Positions 1 to 9,249 of a stretch of DNA of 64,000 nt are shown here, in pieces. Source of the stretch: Gemmatimonadota bacterium (GTDB taxonomy: Bacteria > ARS69); the NCBI GenBank assembly GCA_030747075.1, contig JASLLL010000005.1, positions 48,216 to 112,215 of the forward strand, written 5' to 3'. Every line of letters begins with the position of its first letter. Position 1 is the stretch's first letter. Under the pieces are notes generated by a model. That model made no database searches, had not been told where the DNA came from, and saw only the letters and a program-made list of their open reading frames with translations. The translations under genes and the position numbers were made by a program.

Positions 1-108
1 ATCTTCCGGGATCTCCGGCGCGTCGCACACGGTTCCTTCGGCCGCTTCCACGGCCTCGTCGGTCTGAATGTCCGTTCCCTTGTCTTCTGTCATGACTTTC
101 TGGTCCAT
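1..108 (-). CDS. rpsA: 30S ribosomal protein S1, N-terminal fragment (runs off the window)
   Basis: Only the first 36 codons are present; the gene continues beyond base 1. The readable start is MDQKVMTEDKGTDIQTDEA followed by an acidic stretch, which resembles the acidic leader that S1 proteins of several phyla carry before the first OB-fold. No S1 domain is visible. The call therefore rests mainly on position: plsC and cmk lie directly upstream on the same strand, and cmk-(plsC)-rpsA is a widely conserved order. Two in-frame ATGs are possible, at 108 and 93. The upstream AGGGA lies four bases before the 108 start and fits it better. S1 binds mRNA on the 30S subunit and promotes initiation. 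Confidence 0.6.
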   Translation of the reverse strand, partial: MDQKVMTEDKGTDIQTDEAVEAAEGTVCDAPEIPED

Positions 109-163
109 CCCTTCCCTGCGAATATACGGTTCCTTGCGGACGAAGCGCCGGGCGGGCCGAGGG

Positions 164-823
164 CTAGCGCCGGGCCTTCGCTTCCGGGGAACCGTTCCCC
201 CGATCGGAGATTCCACGCCCCGGTTCAAGCTCCGTGATGTGCTCCATCACGACGCTCGCGATCCGCCGGTAGTCCTCCCGCCGGTTCTCCGGGTTCGTGT
301 CCCCCTTCGGGAGCGTGAACGGGCGTCCTATGGCCACCCGCACACGTCCCCGGCGGAGCAGGCTCCGCAAGGGGTGATCCGACCCTTCCACCCGAACCGG
401 AAGCACCGGCACGGGATTCCTGGTGAGCACCATGCCCACCCCAATCTTCGGCCGCCTGGGCCTTCCCTGGCGACCGCGCGTGCCTTCCGGAAAGTACAGG
501 AGCGCCCCCTGGCTCTCCAGCACGCGGTCAAACTCTCTGAGCGTCTTCACCGACAGGCTGTCGCGATCCACCGGGATCGAGTTCAGCGCGCGGATGGTCC
601 GCCCGAGCAGCGGAACCCCGAAGAGCTCCCGCTTCGCCGCGAAGAACACCTCTCGCGGAAGCGCGCTCCCGATCAGAGGCGGGTCGACCGTCCCGATGTG
701 GTTGCACGCGACAAGAAGCGCCCCCTCTCGGGGGACATGCTCCAACCCTGTCACGCGCACTCCCCAAAGGAGACGCGCCACCCCCCGGACCAGGCTGTGC
801 GCAAACCGATAGAAAGGGGTCAA
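164..823 (-). CDS. plsC: 1-acyl-sn-glycerol-3-phosphate acyltransferase (PlsC family)
   Basis: Acyltransferase that would convert lysophosphatidic acid to phosphatidic acid at the inner membrane. The 219-residue protein has the family's HX4D block (NHIGTVD; His42 and Asp47) and the FPEGTRG substrate-binding block near residue 112, followed by a basic, Arg-rich C-terminal half. Length fits the short PlsC class. The start is a TTG at 823; no ATG is available in the right place, and the best purine-rich sequence upstream (GAAGGGAA) is rather distant, so the exact N-terminus is uncertain. It sits between cmk and rpsA, an arrangement also known from Bacillus- and Geobacter-like operons. The acyl donor cannot be told from the sequence. 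Confidence 0.85.
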   Translation of the reverse strand: MTPFYRFAHSLVRGVARLLWGVRVTGLEHVPREGALLVACNHIGTVDPPLIGSALPREVFFAAKRELFGVPLLGRTIRALNSIPVDRDSLSVKTLREFDRVLESQGALLYFPEGTRGRQGRPRRPKIGVGMVLTRNPVPVLPVRVEGSDHPLRSLLRRGRVRVAIGRPFTLPKGDTNPENRREDYRRIASVVMEHITELEPGRGISDRGNGSPEAKARR

Positions 824-906
824 AAGGCCCGATTCCCTTCATTCCCGGCACGGACAAACGGGCATCCTAGAGCACTCGGGGGGGGCATGGGAAGAAAAAA
901 GGAGAC

Positions 907-1602
907 TCAACCGTTGGAAGTCCCGGATTCCGCCTCTCGCCGTTGCCGCACAATCTCCACGACCGCCAGAACCTGCTCCTCAATGGTCATCTTCGTGGTG
1001 TCGAGAGGGACTGCGTCCTCGGCCCGACACAAAGGGCTGTCCAGCCGGTCGGAATCCAGGGCATCCCGCTTGCGGATTTGGTCCATCAGCTCTTCCACCG
1101 GGACGACCACTCCTTCTGAAGCCAGCTCCCGGGATCGCCGCCTCGCACGCTCCTTGAGCGACGCCACCAGGAAGACCTTCACTTCGGCGTCGGGGAACAC
1201 CACCGTGCCGATGTCCCGGCCTTCCACGACGACATCGCCACGCTGCCCGACACCCCGCTGCAAACGCACCATCTCCCGCCGGACCGCCGGAACCCGCGCC
1301 ACAAGAGAGACGGTTCGGCTGATCTCAGGGTCGCGAATCTCGCCGGTCACATCCCGGTCGTCCACGACCACTCGCGTTCCCTCCGCGCCGTGCGCCAGGT
1401 CCAGATCCGTGGAGGCAGCCAGGCGACCGAGCGCCTCTTCGTCGGTGAGGTCGGTCCCTTCCTGAAGCGCCTTCCAGGTGATCGCGCGATACATCGCGCC
1501 GGTGTCCAGATACAGGTGTCCCAGCCGCTCCGCCACCAGTCGCGCGGTCGTGCTCTTCCCCGAGGCCGCCGGACCGTCGATCGCCACCACTCTTCCGCTC
1601 AT
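907..1602 (-). CDS. cmk: Cytidylate kinase
   Basis: Phosphorylates CMP and dCMP with ATP in the cytosol, feeding CTP and dCTP synthesis. The 231-residue protein opens with a P-loop (GPAASGKST, residues about 10-18), then the DTGAMYRA block that contacts the nucleobase, and later the VVEGRDIGTVVFPDA stretch typical of Cmk. Length is the family norm of about 225. The ATG at 1602 overlaps the aroA stop as ATGA, so translation is probably coupled to aroA. About 80 bases separate it from plsC. The aroA-cmk-rpsA order is a classical conserved cluster, so the assignment is secure. Confidence 0.96.
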   Translation of the reverse strand: MSGRVVAIDGPAASGKSTTARLVAERLGHLYLDTGAMYRAITWKALQEGTDLTDEEALGRLAASTDLDLAHGAEGTRVVVDDRDVTGEIRDPEISRTVSLVARVPAVRREMVRLQRGVGQRGDVVVEGRDIGTVVFPDAEVKVFLVASLKERARRRSRELASEGVVVPVEELMDQIRKRDALDSDRLDSPLCRAEDAVPLDTTKMTIEEQVLAVVEIVRQRREAESGTSNG

Positions 1603-2915
1603 TTCGCTCTCCGCACGACACGACGCAAGCGTCCATCAAAGCCGGGATCTGAGACCCGAATACACGAAGAACCCAAGATGCGCACTCTCCCTCGCGCGAG
1701 GAGACTTGCCACGCGAAAGGCCATCGCAAGCCGGTGGTCCCCGTGTGAATCCACCGTGCCTCCGTGGAGTTCTCCCCCTTCGATGATGAGCCCGGCGGGG
1801 CGCTCCGTCACACGAGCCCCCAGTCGGCCCAATCCCTCCGCCAGCCCGGCCAGACGGTCGGATTCCTTCACCCGAAGCTCTCCGGCCCCTGTGATCCGTG
1901 TGGTTCCCCGACACGCCCCGGCAGCCAGAACCGCCAGCACGGGGATTTCATCCAGAAGCGACGGGATCGCCGGGCCGCCGATCCTCACACCGTGAAGTGT
2001 GCCCGCTCGCACGCGGAGGTTCCCGACCGGCTCCCCGCACCAGCGGCGCAACTCCACCATGTCGATGCGGGCCCCCATGCGGGACAACACTCGATAGAAC
2101 CCCAGACGCGTCGGGTTCAGGCAGATGCCCTCCAGCCACAGGTCCGACCCCGGGAGCGCGGCGGCCGCGGCGGCCAGGAATGCCCCGGCGGAAGGGTCGG
2201 CCGGGACGCGCCCCGACGGGGACGCGAGGCTCCCCCCCGCGCGAAGTCGGGCTCGCCCCTTCTCCCGGCGTATGGGCAGCCCCAGTGCGTCCATCATTCG
2301 CTCCGTATGGTCCCGGGATGCGCCGGGTTCGACAATGTCCACCGCCACTTCCGCCCCGTGCGCGGCGAGGAGAATGGCCGACTTGACCTGCGCGCTGGCT
2401 ACGGGGAGCGAAAAGCGCCCGCCGCGAAGCGCACCCCCTTGAATGCACAGCGGCGGCATAATCTCCGCCCCGGCACCCGCGACTCCCTCCACCTTCGCAC
2501 CCATGCGCCGGAGGGGGACCGCAACCCGCGACATGGGGCGCCGCACGAGCGAGGTGTCACCGGTAAGCCGCGAACGAAAGGGGCACGCGGCCAGGACTCC
2601 CGCCAAGAGGCGCATCGTGGTGCCGGAGTTCCCGCAGTCAATGCTACGGCCGGGCTTTCTGAAAGGGGACTCTGTCGCGCGCGCACCCCCGCGCCCAATG
2701 ACAGTCCATGCCCCGCCCTCTCTCTGAACGCGGACACCCAGAGCCGCCAGCGCCCCGGCAGTGGAGGCGACATCTTCGCCAGGATTGAGCCCGGTCAGCC
2801 GCACGGATTCCCCTGACAAGGCCGCAAACAGGAGCGCACGATGAGAAAGTGACTTGTCTCCGGGGGGGCGGACTCGACCCGTCACGCACGGGGCGGCTCT
2901 CCGCAGGGCCGTCAC
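1599..2915 (-). CDS. aroA: 3-phosphoshikimate 1-carboxyvinyltransferase (EPSP synthase)
   Basis: Transfers enolpyruvate from PEP to shikimate-3-phosphate, the sixth step of chorismate synthesis. The 438-residue protein shows the substrate-binding [13 protein letters not shown] near the N-terminus, [14 protein letters not shown] in the first domain, and the C-terminal [10 protein letters not shown] and GDHRLAMAF blocks. All usual landmark residues are present and the length is standard. The start is a GTG at 2915 that overlaps the aroF stop as GTGA; its own stop overlaps cmk as ATGA. With aroF upstream, two shikimate enzymes are translationally coupled here, so common control of flux into aromatic amino acids is likely. 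Confidence 0.96.
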   Translation of the reverse strand: MTALRRAAPCVTGRVRPPGDKSLSHRALLFAALSGESVRLTGLNPGEDVASTAGALAALGVRVQREGGAWTVIGRGGARATESPFRKPGRSIDCGNSGTTMRLLAGVLAACPFRSRLTGDTSLVRRPMSRVAVPLRRMGAKVEGVAGAGAEIMPPLCIQGGALRGGRFSLPVASAQVKSAILLAAHGAEVAVDIVEPGASRDHTERMMDALGLPIRREKGRARLRAGGSLASPSGRVPADPSAGAFLAAAAAALPGSDLWLEGICLNPTRLGFYRVLSRMGARIDMVELRRWCGEPVGNLRVRAGTLHGVRIGGPAIPSLLDEIPVLAVLAAGACRGTTRITGAGELRVKESDRLAGLAEGLGRLGARVTERPAGLIIEGGELHGGTVDSHGDHRLAMAFRVASLLARGRVRILGSSCIRVSDPGFDGRLRRVVRRAK

Positions 2916-3925
2916 AGCCCGCGGCCCACCGCGCGGGCGACCTTTCGGAGATCCGTCATCCCTTCCGCGAACCGCTCGGGAAGCAGCGACTGGACGCCAT
3001 CAGAGAATGCCGTTTCCGGCGAATCGTGGACTTCGATCATCAGTCCGTCCGCACCGGCGGCCACCGCGGCCCGCGCCATCGGCATCACAAATCGCCAGGT
3101 CCCCACGGCGTGACTCGGGTCCACAAAGATCGGGAGGTGCGTCAATGACTCCAGCAACGGCACGGCCGAAACATCCAGCGTGTTGCGCAACGCCGTCTCG
3201 AAGGTGCGGATCCCGCGTTCGCAGAGGATCACATTCTCATTCCCGTTCGACATGACATACTCCGCCGACATCAGGAACTCGCTGATCGTGGTCATCAGCC
3301 CGCGCTTCAGGAAGACGGGCGTGCGCGTCCGGCCGACTTCGTTCAGAAGGCTGAAGTTCTGAACATTCCGCGCACCGATCTGGAGAATGTCCGCATATTC
3401 GCAGACCAACTCAACATCGCGCGTGTCCATGACTTCCGTCACAATCGCCAGGCCGGTCCTCTCTCGAACTTCGGCAAGGATCTGCAGCCCTTCCTCGCCC
3501 AGCCCCTGGAACGAATACGGGGAGGTCCTCGGCTTGAAGGCTCCGCCCCGAAAGACGGTGGCACCCGCCTTCGCCACGGCATCACCGATGGTGAAGCACT
3601 GCTCCCGCGACTCCACGGAGCACGGCCCCGCCATGACGACGACCTTCTTGCCCCCCGCCCGCGATTTCCCCGCCTTGATGACGGTCTTCTCCCCGCGAAA
3701 CTCGCGGCTCGCCATCTTGTAGGGCTTGGCGGTGGCCACCACGCGCTCCACCCCGGGAAGCGCCTCCAGTTGTGAACCGCGGAGGGTCTCCATGTCTCCC
3801 TCCACAGAGACGACCACGCGATCCGCGCCATGAGCCACATGCGCCTGCGCGCCCAGCGCGGTCAGCCGGTCCAGCAGCGCGTCGATGTTCTTCTGTGTCA
3901 CATTTGGAGAGAGAATGAGAATCAC
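2912..3925 (-). CDS. aroF: 3-deoxy-7-phosphoheptulonate synthase (DAHP synthase, type I-beta)
   Basis: Condenses PEP with erythrose-4-phosphate, the first step of the shikimate pathway. From the chosen start the protein has 337 residues. An N-terminal ferredoxin-like regulatory segment of about 70 residues is followed by the barrel carrying [37 protein letters not shown] and [10 protein letters not shown], all hallmark blocks of the Thermotoga/Bacillus-type enzyme. The reading frame extends upstream, but the GTG at 3925 ([11 protein letters not shown]) overlaps the rluB stop as GTGA and matches the coupling pattern of its neighbours, so I use it. The N-terminal domain in this subfamily mediates feedback inhibition; which amino acid acts here is unknown. 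Confidence 0.94.
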   Translation of the reverse strand: MILILSPNVTQKNIDALLDRLTALGAQAHVAHGADRVVVSVEGDMETLRGSQLEALPGVERVVATAKPYKMASREFRGEKTVIKAGKSRAGGKKVVVMAGPCSVESREQCFTIGDAVAKAGATVFRGGAFKPRTSPYSFQGLGEEGLQILAEVRERTGLAIVTEVMDTRDVELVCEYADILQIGARNVQNFSLLNEVGRTRTPVFLKRGLMTTISEFLMSAEYVMSNGNENVILCERGIRTFETALRNTLDVSAVPLLESLTHLPIFVDPSHAVGTWRFVMPMARAAVAAGADGLMIEVHDSPETAFSDGVQSLLPERFAEGMTDLRKVARAVGRGL

Positions 3926-4683
3926 GAGACATCCTCCCCGGACGCAAGCTCGGGACCGAACACAGCACTTCGAAGGCCGTCCAGTTCCGTCTCCGTCAAG
4001 GGCCGCCACTTACCGGGCGCCAGAGAGCCCATGGTCAACGAGCCCACCTGAGTGCGCACAAGGCGCGTCACTTCCAGACCGAACAAAGCGAACATCCTCC
4101 GAACTTGTCTCTTGCGCCCTTCCCGAAGCGTGACCTCCAGGCGGGTGAATCTCTTTTCGCGCTCCACGATGCGTACGCGCGCCGGCTGTGTCGGCCCGTC
4201 TTCAAGGCGAACGCCTCGTCGGAGGGCATCCACCACCGCAGGAGCGACTCCCCCCAGCACCTCCACCAGGTAAACCTTCTCCACCTTGAACGCCGGGTGG
4301 GCCAGACGGTAGGCCAGATCCCCGTCATTGGTAAAGAGAAGCAAGCCTTCGCTCCGGAAGTCCAGACGCCCCACGGGGAAGACACGCACGGGAACCTCCG
4401 TGAGAAAGTCCATCACAATCCGCCGCCCCCGGGGATCCACCGCGGCCACGAGGACATTGGGGGGCTTGTGGAACGCCAGGGAGACCGATTCTTCCTCTGC
4501 CGTCACGACCTTCCCGTCCACGCACACCGAATCGCTGTCCGGCTGGATCCGGCCTCCCAGTTCGGACACGACCTCGCCGTTGACGGTCACCCGCCCCTCG
4601 GAGATGAGAGCATCGCACCGGCGACGGGAAGCGACTCCCGCCCGTGCAAGGAACCGGTTAAGCCTGAGCGCCTGAGTCATCAA
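3922..4683 (-). CDS. rluB: RluB/RsuA-family rRNA pseudouridine synthase
   Basis: Converts a specific uridine in rRNA (23S U2605 in E. coli RluB) to pseudouridine. The 253-residue protein begins with an S4 RNA-binding domain ([17 protein letters not shown], residues about 8-25) followed by the synthase domain with [17 protein letters not shown] near residue 105, whose Asp is the catalytic residue of the family. RKRQVRRM and LVRTQVGSL near the C-terminus complete the set. It overlaps the scpB end by 26 bases and aroF by four, placing it in the scpA-scpB-rluB cluster conserved across many phyla. That context favours the RluB role over RsuA or RluE. Confidence 0.92.
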   Translation of the reverse strand: MMTQALRLNRFLARAGVASRRRCDALISEGRVTVNGEVVSELGGRIQPDSDSVCVDGKVVTAEEESVSLAFHKPPNVLVAAVDPRGRRIVMDFLTEVPVRVFPVGRLDFRSEGLLLFTNDGDLAYRLAHPAFKVEKVYLVEVLGGVAPAVVDALRRGVRLEDGPTQPARVRIVEREKRFTRLEVTLREGRKRQVRRMFALFGLEVTRLVRTQVGSLTMGSLAPGKWRPLTETELDGLRSAVFGPELASGEDVS

Positions 4684-5563
4684 CCGTGCCCGACTCCCTC
4701 CCGGAGTGAGACGAGGATTCCTGTCCCGCCGTGGAAGCCGTTTCCGGATCTTCGCTCATGTCGCCGGGTGGGATTTCGTCGAAGGCGTCCGGCTCTTCCG
4801 AAGCCGCACCATTTTCGGTCAGTGTCCCTTCGGGGAGTTCTCCAGCCAGAAGAGATTCCAGTTCCGCGGTCCCGGGCAAGTCCGACACATTCTCCAGCCC
4901 GAAGTAGACGAGGAACTCCCGAGTGGTCGTATAGAGAAGTGGACGCCCGGGAGCATCGGCACGCCCTGCAATGCGAACCAGTTTTCGCTCCAGAAGGTGC
5001 CGGAGGACGCTGTCCGTGGAAGTGACTCCGCGAATGGCATCAATCTCCGCACGAGTCGCCGGCTGCTTGAACACGACGATCGAGAGCGTCTCCAGGGCCG
5101 CCCGCGAGAGGCGGGAAGGGATCTTCTCCTTGTGCAGGCGCGTCAGGAGTTCGGAGAAGCCGGACACCGTCACCATCCGAAATCCGCCCGCAAGCGCTAC
5201 AATCCGAAACACGCGCCCTGACTCTGCATACGCAAGATTGAGTTCATCGATTGCCCGAAGCACATCCTTGCGTTCCGCTCCGCACAGATCCGCAAGGCGA
5301 CGCGGCGCAAGAGGGATTTCGCAGGAGAAGAGAAGCGCCTCTACCGTCTCGGTCACTGCGGGACCGGCCCCATCCACCGGCTCCGCCACCGATCCCCCGG
5401 GCGCGGACACCTGAGCCGCAGGTTCCACATACCCCGCATCCACGGATTCCGCAGACGCCTCCGCGACCGGCATGTCCTTCACCGGAAGCGAAGCTTCTTC
5501 CACGACGGGTTCCCGTTCCTTCGACTTCTCCTGGACTTCTTCATGCGTCATCAGGGATTCCAA
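4658..5563 (-). CDS. scpB: Segregation and condensation protein B
   Basis: Kleisin-associated winged-helix subunit of the SMC-ScpAB condensin complex that compacts and segregates the chromosome. The core (residues about 75-225) has the expected pattern: VEALLFSCEIPLAPRRLADL, then two winged helices with SRAALETLSIVVFKQPATRAEID and FLVYFGLENVSDLPG. At 301 residues it is about 100 longer than usual, because of an acidic, low-complexity N-terminal tail of about 70 residues and a Glu/Ser-rich C-terminal tail of about 60. Both look disordered. The start could be the ATG at 5563 or the one at 5551. It overlaps scpA by 23 bases. Confidence 0.93.
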   Translation of the reverse strand: MESLMTHEEVQEKSKEREPVVEEASLPVKDMPVAEASAESVDAGYVEPAAQVSAPGGSVAEPVDGAGPAVTETVEALLFSCEIPLAPRRLADLCGAERKDVLRAIDELNLAYAESGRVFRIVALAGGFRMVTVSGFSELLTRLHKEKIPSRLSRAALETLSIVVFKQPATRAEIDAIRGVTSTDSVLRHLLERKLVRIAGRADAPGRPLLYTTTREFLVYFGLENVSDLPGTAELESLLAGELPEGTLTENGAASEEPDAFDEIPPGDMSEDPETASTAGQESSSHSGRESGTVDDSGAQA

Positions 5564-6386
5564 CCTCCGTTCTCCTCAGCCAGATTTCGCCAAACAGATC
5601 CGCTTGATTCACGGCCAGCACTCTCTTCCGAATCAGTTCCAGGAGCGCCAGAAAGGTCGTAATGACATTGGCCCGGCTGGGGGTTCCCTCGAAGAGGCGG
5701 GCAAAACTCACGCCCTCCGAGTTCCGGTCACACTCCGCCAGAATGGCCTCCGTCCTCTCCTCCACCGAATACTCCTCCGGCTCCAGCGTGAAAGGTGTGT
5801 CGTCCGGGCGGTTCGAAAGGACGGTTCGAAACGCGCGATACAGCTCCAGCATCGTCAGATCCAAACTCTCCGTTCCCGGGTCCTCTGCCTCGGGAAGGGC
5901 GCTTGGCCCTCGCTCAAAGATGCCGCGCCATTCCTGTTCCCGGTCTCCCAGCAGTTCCGAAACCTTCTTGAACTCCCGGTATTCCAGAAGGCGGCGGACC
6001 AGTTCCGCGCGAGGATCTTCTTCCTCGTCTTCCAGGTCTTCGTCTTCACGCGGGATCAGCGTGCGGCTCTTGATGCGCATCAGCGTGGCCGCCATCAGGA
6101 GGAACTCCCCCGCGAAGTCCAGGTCCAGCGACTCCACATCCTGAATGGAGAGCAGAAACTGCTCCGTGATGTGGGCGATGGGAATATCGTGAATGTCCAC
6201 TTCGTCCCGTTTGATCAGATGCAGAAGCAAATCCAGCGGCCCTTCGAACTGATCCAGCGACACTCGGTAGCCGTCGCCCCGAACCGGGGAGTCCACCTCG
6301 GCGGAGAGGGCGGTCCCGGGCCGCGCCTCCACGGCTTCGACCACCTTTCCGGCGGGCGGAGCAAGGACCTGCTCTTCCGTGGACAT
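5541..6386 (-). CDS. scpA: Segregation and condensation protein A (kleisin)
   Basis: Kleisin subunit that bridges the SMC heads in the bacterial condensin. The 281-residue protein has a short disordered lead, then the diagnostic FEGPLDLLLHLIKRDEVDI block near residue 48, DIPIAHITEQFLL, and FLLMAATLMRIKSRTLIP. A strongly acidic linker (DEDLEDEEEDPRAELV) follows, and the C-terminal winged helix (VITTFLALLELIRKR) comes last. It is the first gene of the scpA-scpB-rluB-aroF-aroA-cmk-plsC-rpsA run. The 125 bases between it and the upstream xerD stop could hold a promoter, although I did not find a convincing one. Confidence 0.95.
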   Translation of the reverse strand: MSTEEQVLAPPAGKVVEAVEARPGTALSAEVDSPVRGDGYRVSLDQFEGPLDLLLHLIKRDEVDIHDIPIAHITEQFLLSIQDVESLDLDFAGEFLLMAATLMRIKSRTLIPREDEDLEDEEEDPRAELVRRLLEYREFKKVSELLGDREQEWRGIFERGPSALPEAEDPGTESLDLTMLELYRAFRTVLSNRPDDTPFTLEPEEYSVEERTEAILAECDRNSEGVSFARLFEGTPSRANVITTFLALLELIRKRVLAVNQADLFGEIWLRRTEVGIPDDA

Positions 6387-6511
6387 GGGACTTCCTCAGT
6401 TGGGCGCGGGTTCTTGAACTCTGCGTTGCCGCGGAGATTACCCGCATGCCCTCACCTGCGCCAGTCCGCAGTTTCACCGCCTCCGTGGGACAGGGGCAGC
6501 GTGGAAGAGCG

Positions 6512-7420
6512 TCACGACCTTCGGGCCCGCTCACGAGGATGGGCGCTTCTATGGACCTCGGAGAGGAGCGTCGTGTCCACTCGCGTGTAAATCTGCGTCG
6601 TGGACAGGTCTGCATGGCCCAGAAGCTCCTGAACGACGCGCAGGTCCGCCCCTCCCTCCAGCAGATGAGTCGCGAAGGAGTGCCGCAGAGTATGGGGAGA
6701 CACACTCCCGCCCAGCCCGGCCGCTCGCGCGTGACGCCGAATCGCAAGCCAGATTCCCGCACGAGAGAGACGCCCCCCGCGCGCGTTCAGAAACAGCGCG
6801 TCTTCGCGCCTGCCCCGAAGAAGCGAAGGCCTCCCCTTCCGCCGCCACGCCTCCACCGCATGGCGGGCGATGCGCCCTACCGGGACCTGGCGTTCCACTT
6901 CTCCCTTGCCTCGAACGCGAACAAGTCCCGGCTCTTCGTCCAGATCTCCCTCATTCACCGAGGCCATCTCCGACGCCCGCAGGCCGGTCGCGTAACCGAA
7001 CTCCAGAAGAGCCGTGTCACGAAGGGCCAATGGGCCTTCCTTCGGCACCGCCGCGAGCAGGCGTTCGATTTCCGGCACCGTCAACGCACCCGGGAGCTTC
7101 CGCGTGCGCCGAGGCCCCACGACTTCGCGCGTCGGATCCTCCCCCGCGAGCCCGGCGCGAAGCGCGCTTCGGTGAAGTCCCCGCACTGCGCTCAGTCTCC
7201 TGCGAACCGTGGTGGGCGCGCGCCCCCGCTTCGTCTCGGACTCCAGGAACTCGGCCACGAGTGTCGGGGTGACATGCTCCACTTCGACCACCTCGCGCTT
7301 CCGCAGTGCCTCCACATACGCCGCAAGATCCCGACGGTACGCGTCCAGCGTGTTCTTCGACGCACCCCGTTCAACCGAGAGTTCATCCAGAAAGCGCCGC
7401 TTCGCGTCCTCCAGCTTCAT
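6512..7420 (-). CDS. xerD: Tyrosine site-specific recombinase XerC/XerD
   Basis: Resolves chromosome dimers at dif sites, probably with a Xer partner. The 302-residue protein has the N-terminal SAM-like core-binding domain (FLDELSVERGASKNTLDAYRR) and a catalytic domain with the full set of active-site residues: Arg in TGLRASE, Lys in VRGKGEVERQVP, His and Arg in HTLRHSFATHLLEGG, His in LLGHADLSTTQIYT and the nucleophilic Tyr in IYTRV. Length and order fit XerC/XerD rather than a phage integrase, and no attachment site or phage gene is nearby. Its ATG overlaps the uvrC stop (ATGA), so it is co-translated with uvrC. Whether it is XerC or XerD cannot be decided from the sequence alone. Confidence 0.92.
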   Translation of the reverse strand: MKLEDAKRRFLDELSVERGASKNTLDAYRRDLAAYVEALRKREVVEVEHVTPTLVAEFLESETKRGRAPTTVRRRLSAVRGLHRSALRAGLAGEDPTREVVGPRRTRKLPGALTVPEIERLLAAVPKEGPLALRDTALLEFGYATGLRASEMASVNEGDLDEEPGLVRVRGKGEVERQVPVGRIARHAVEAWRRKGRPSLLRGRREDALFLNARGGRLSRAGIWLAIRRHARAAGLGGSVSPHTLRHSFATHLLEGGADLRVVQELLGHADLSTTQIYTRVDTTLLSEVHRSAHPRERARRS

Positions 7421-9249
7421 GATGCGTCTCCGGACATCCGTTCCCAGATTGCGCGAGCCAGTTCGACCCCGATCCCCGGGACGGCGGCGATTCCCTCGCG
7501 CCCGGCAAGGCGCAGCCCCTCCGGTGAGCCAAACGCACGCAGAAGAGCCCGCCGCCGCTTCGGCCCGATCCCGGGAATGCCGTCGAGGGCGCTCTCCCGC
7601 ATTCGCTTCCCGCGCTTTCGGAGATGCGCTCTTCGGGCAAACCGGTGCGACTCATCGCGGACTCTCTGAAGCAGTGCCAGCGCGTGATCGCCTTCCTTCA
7701 TACACACCTCGCCCGGACTTCCCGCCAGGCGCACGACTTCCTCGCGCTTGGCCAGCGCCGCGACGGGCACGCCGCCGAGCCCCGCCTCCATCAGCGCCCG
7801 CCGCGCCGCCTCCAGTTGTGCCTCTCCACCATCGACCAGCACGAGATCGGGAATCGTCCCCTCTTCCCGGGCCGTCTTCGCGCGCCGCCCCACGGCTTCC
7901 CCGATCGCGCCCGGGTCGTCTGCCCGCGCGGCAGTTCGAATGCCGAAGGTACGGTATTCCGCACGCGACGGCTGCCCTCCCCGGAACACCACCAGCGATG
8001 CATACGCATCTCGACCCTGCACATGGGAGATGTCGAACCCCTCGATCCGGCCCGGGAGCCCCGGGAGCCCCAGCACCGCCGCCAGTTCGACGAGCGCCGC
8101 GTCCCGCGTTTCCACCCGTTCCGCACCCGCCCCCACCGCCACCGCCGCATTGTGGTCGGCCATCTCCAGAAGCCTCGCGCCGTCGCCGCGGCTGGGCACC
8201 CGAAGGCGAACGCGACGACCGGCCCTCTCCCCCAGCCAGCTCTCAAGGACGGGCGCGTCCGCAACCCGGGCAGGCAGCAGGATCTGTGGCGGAATGGTGG
8301 ATCTGGAACGATAGAACCCGAGCAGAAGAACGCGCGCCACCTCCGCCGGGGAATCCTCCGGGCCGCACTCCACATCCAATCGATCCCTCCCCACGACGCG
8401 CCCTTCCCGCAGATGAATGAGAACGCCCGTGCCCCGGCTGCCGTCCCGCGCAAAACCGAGCGCGTCGAGATTCCCACGCCCGAGAGTGACATGCTGGGTT
8501 TCGAGAGTGCTTCGGAGAGAGCGAAGTCGATCGCGGATGCGCGCCGCCTCCTCATAGCGACGATCCCGGGACGCCCGCGCCATGTCCTCTTCCAGCGCCG
8601 AGAGAATGCCCACGCCCCGGCCGCCGAGGAAGCTCATCACCTCCTCCACGATTCTCCGGTACTCCGCCGGATCCCCATCTCCGCGACACGGGGCCACACA
8701 CCTCCCCAGCTGATGGTCCAGGCAACCTCGCTCGGACATGCCCTCCGTCAGGCGGATCCGGCAGGTCGGCAGCGGAAAGGCCGCCCCCAGCGCACGCAGC
8801 GCACTTCGCATGGATCCCACATCGGTGTACGGCCCGAAATACCGACTGCCGTCCTCGACCACCTCGCGCGTCGGAACCACGCGAGGATACGGTTCCCCGA
8901 GCGTCACCTTCAGGTACGGATAGCGTTTGTCGTCCCGGTACACCACATTGTACCGGGGTCGGTATTCGCGAATCAGGTTGTATTCCAGAAGCAGCGCTTC
9001 GACCTCGGTTCTCGTGACGATGGTCTCCACCGAGTCGGTCTGCGACACCGTGCGCTTCACCTTGACGGCGGGGTCCGCGGTGGGCGCGAAGTAACTTCGA
9101 ACTCGCGTGCGAAGAACTTTCGCCTTCCCGACATAGATGACCGCTCCCTCGTCATCCCGGAAGAGGTAGACGCCCGGTGCCCGCGGAAGCTCGGCCGCCT
9201 CTCGCGCCAGACGCTTCCGCCGGACGGCGGAGGAACTCGCCTCGCTCAC
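7417..9249 (-). CDS. uvrC: Excinuclease ABC subunit C
   Basis: Makes both incisions in UvrABC nucleotide excision repair. The 610-residue protein carries the N-terminal GIY-YIG nuclease domain (APGVYLFRDDEGAVIYVGKA, residues about 24-43), a UVR domain near residue 205 for UvrB contact, and an RNase H-like central nuclease with EGFDISHVQG and LVLVDGGEAQLEAA. A tandem helix-hairpin-helix segment lies at the C-terminus (LDGIPGIGPKRRRALLRAFG and AVPGIGVELARAIW). All parts are present in the usual order. The start is a GTG at 9249 overlapping the murJ stop (GTGA), and its stop overlaps the xerD start. Confidence 0.97.
   Translation of the reverse strand: MSEASSSAVRRKRLAREAAELPRAPGVYLFRDDEGAVIYVGKAKVLRTRVRSYFAPTADPAVKVKRTVSQTDSVETIVTRTEVEALLLEYNLIREYRPRYNVVYRDDKRYPYLKVTLGEPYPRVVPTREVVEDGSRYFGPYTDVGSMRSALRALGAAFPLPTCRIRLTEGMSERGCLDHQLGRCVAPCRGDGDPAEYRRIVEEVMSFLGGRGVGILSALEEDMARASRDRRYEEAARIRDRLRSLRSTLETQHVTLGRGNLDALGFARDGSRGTGVLIHLREGRVVGRDRLDVECGPEDSPAEVARVLLLGFYRSRSTIPPQILLPARVADAPVLESWLGERAGRRVRLRVPSRGDGARLLEMADHNAAVAVGAGAERVETRDAALVELAAVLGLPGLPGRIEGFDISHVQGRDAYASLVVFRGGQPSRAEYRTFGIRTAARADDPGAIGEAVGRRAKTAREEGTIPDLVLVDGGEAQLEAARRALMEAGLGGVPVAALAKREEVVRLAGSPGEVCMKEGDHALALLQRVRDESHRFARRAHLRKRGKRMRESALDGIPGIGPKRRRALLRAFGSPEGLRLAGREGIAAVPGIGVELARAIWERMSGDAS

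Noticed and set aside
68-1465. 465-residue plus-strand frame across plsC and cmk
   Set aside because: Both minus-strand genes have clear motifs; this frame is Arg/Ser/Pro-rich noise.
6512-7420. Integrase of a mobile element
   Set aside because: It is flanked by and coupled to uvrC with no attachment site, repeats or cargo; length and context fit Xer.
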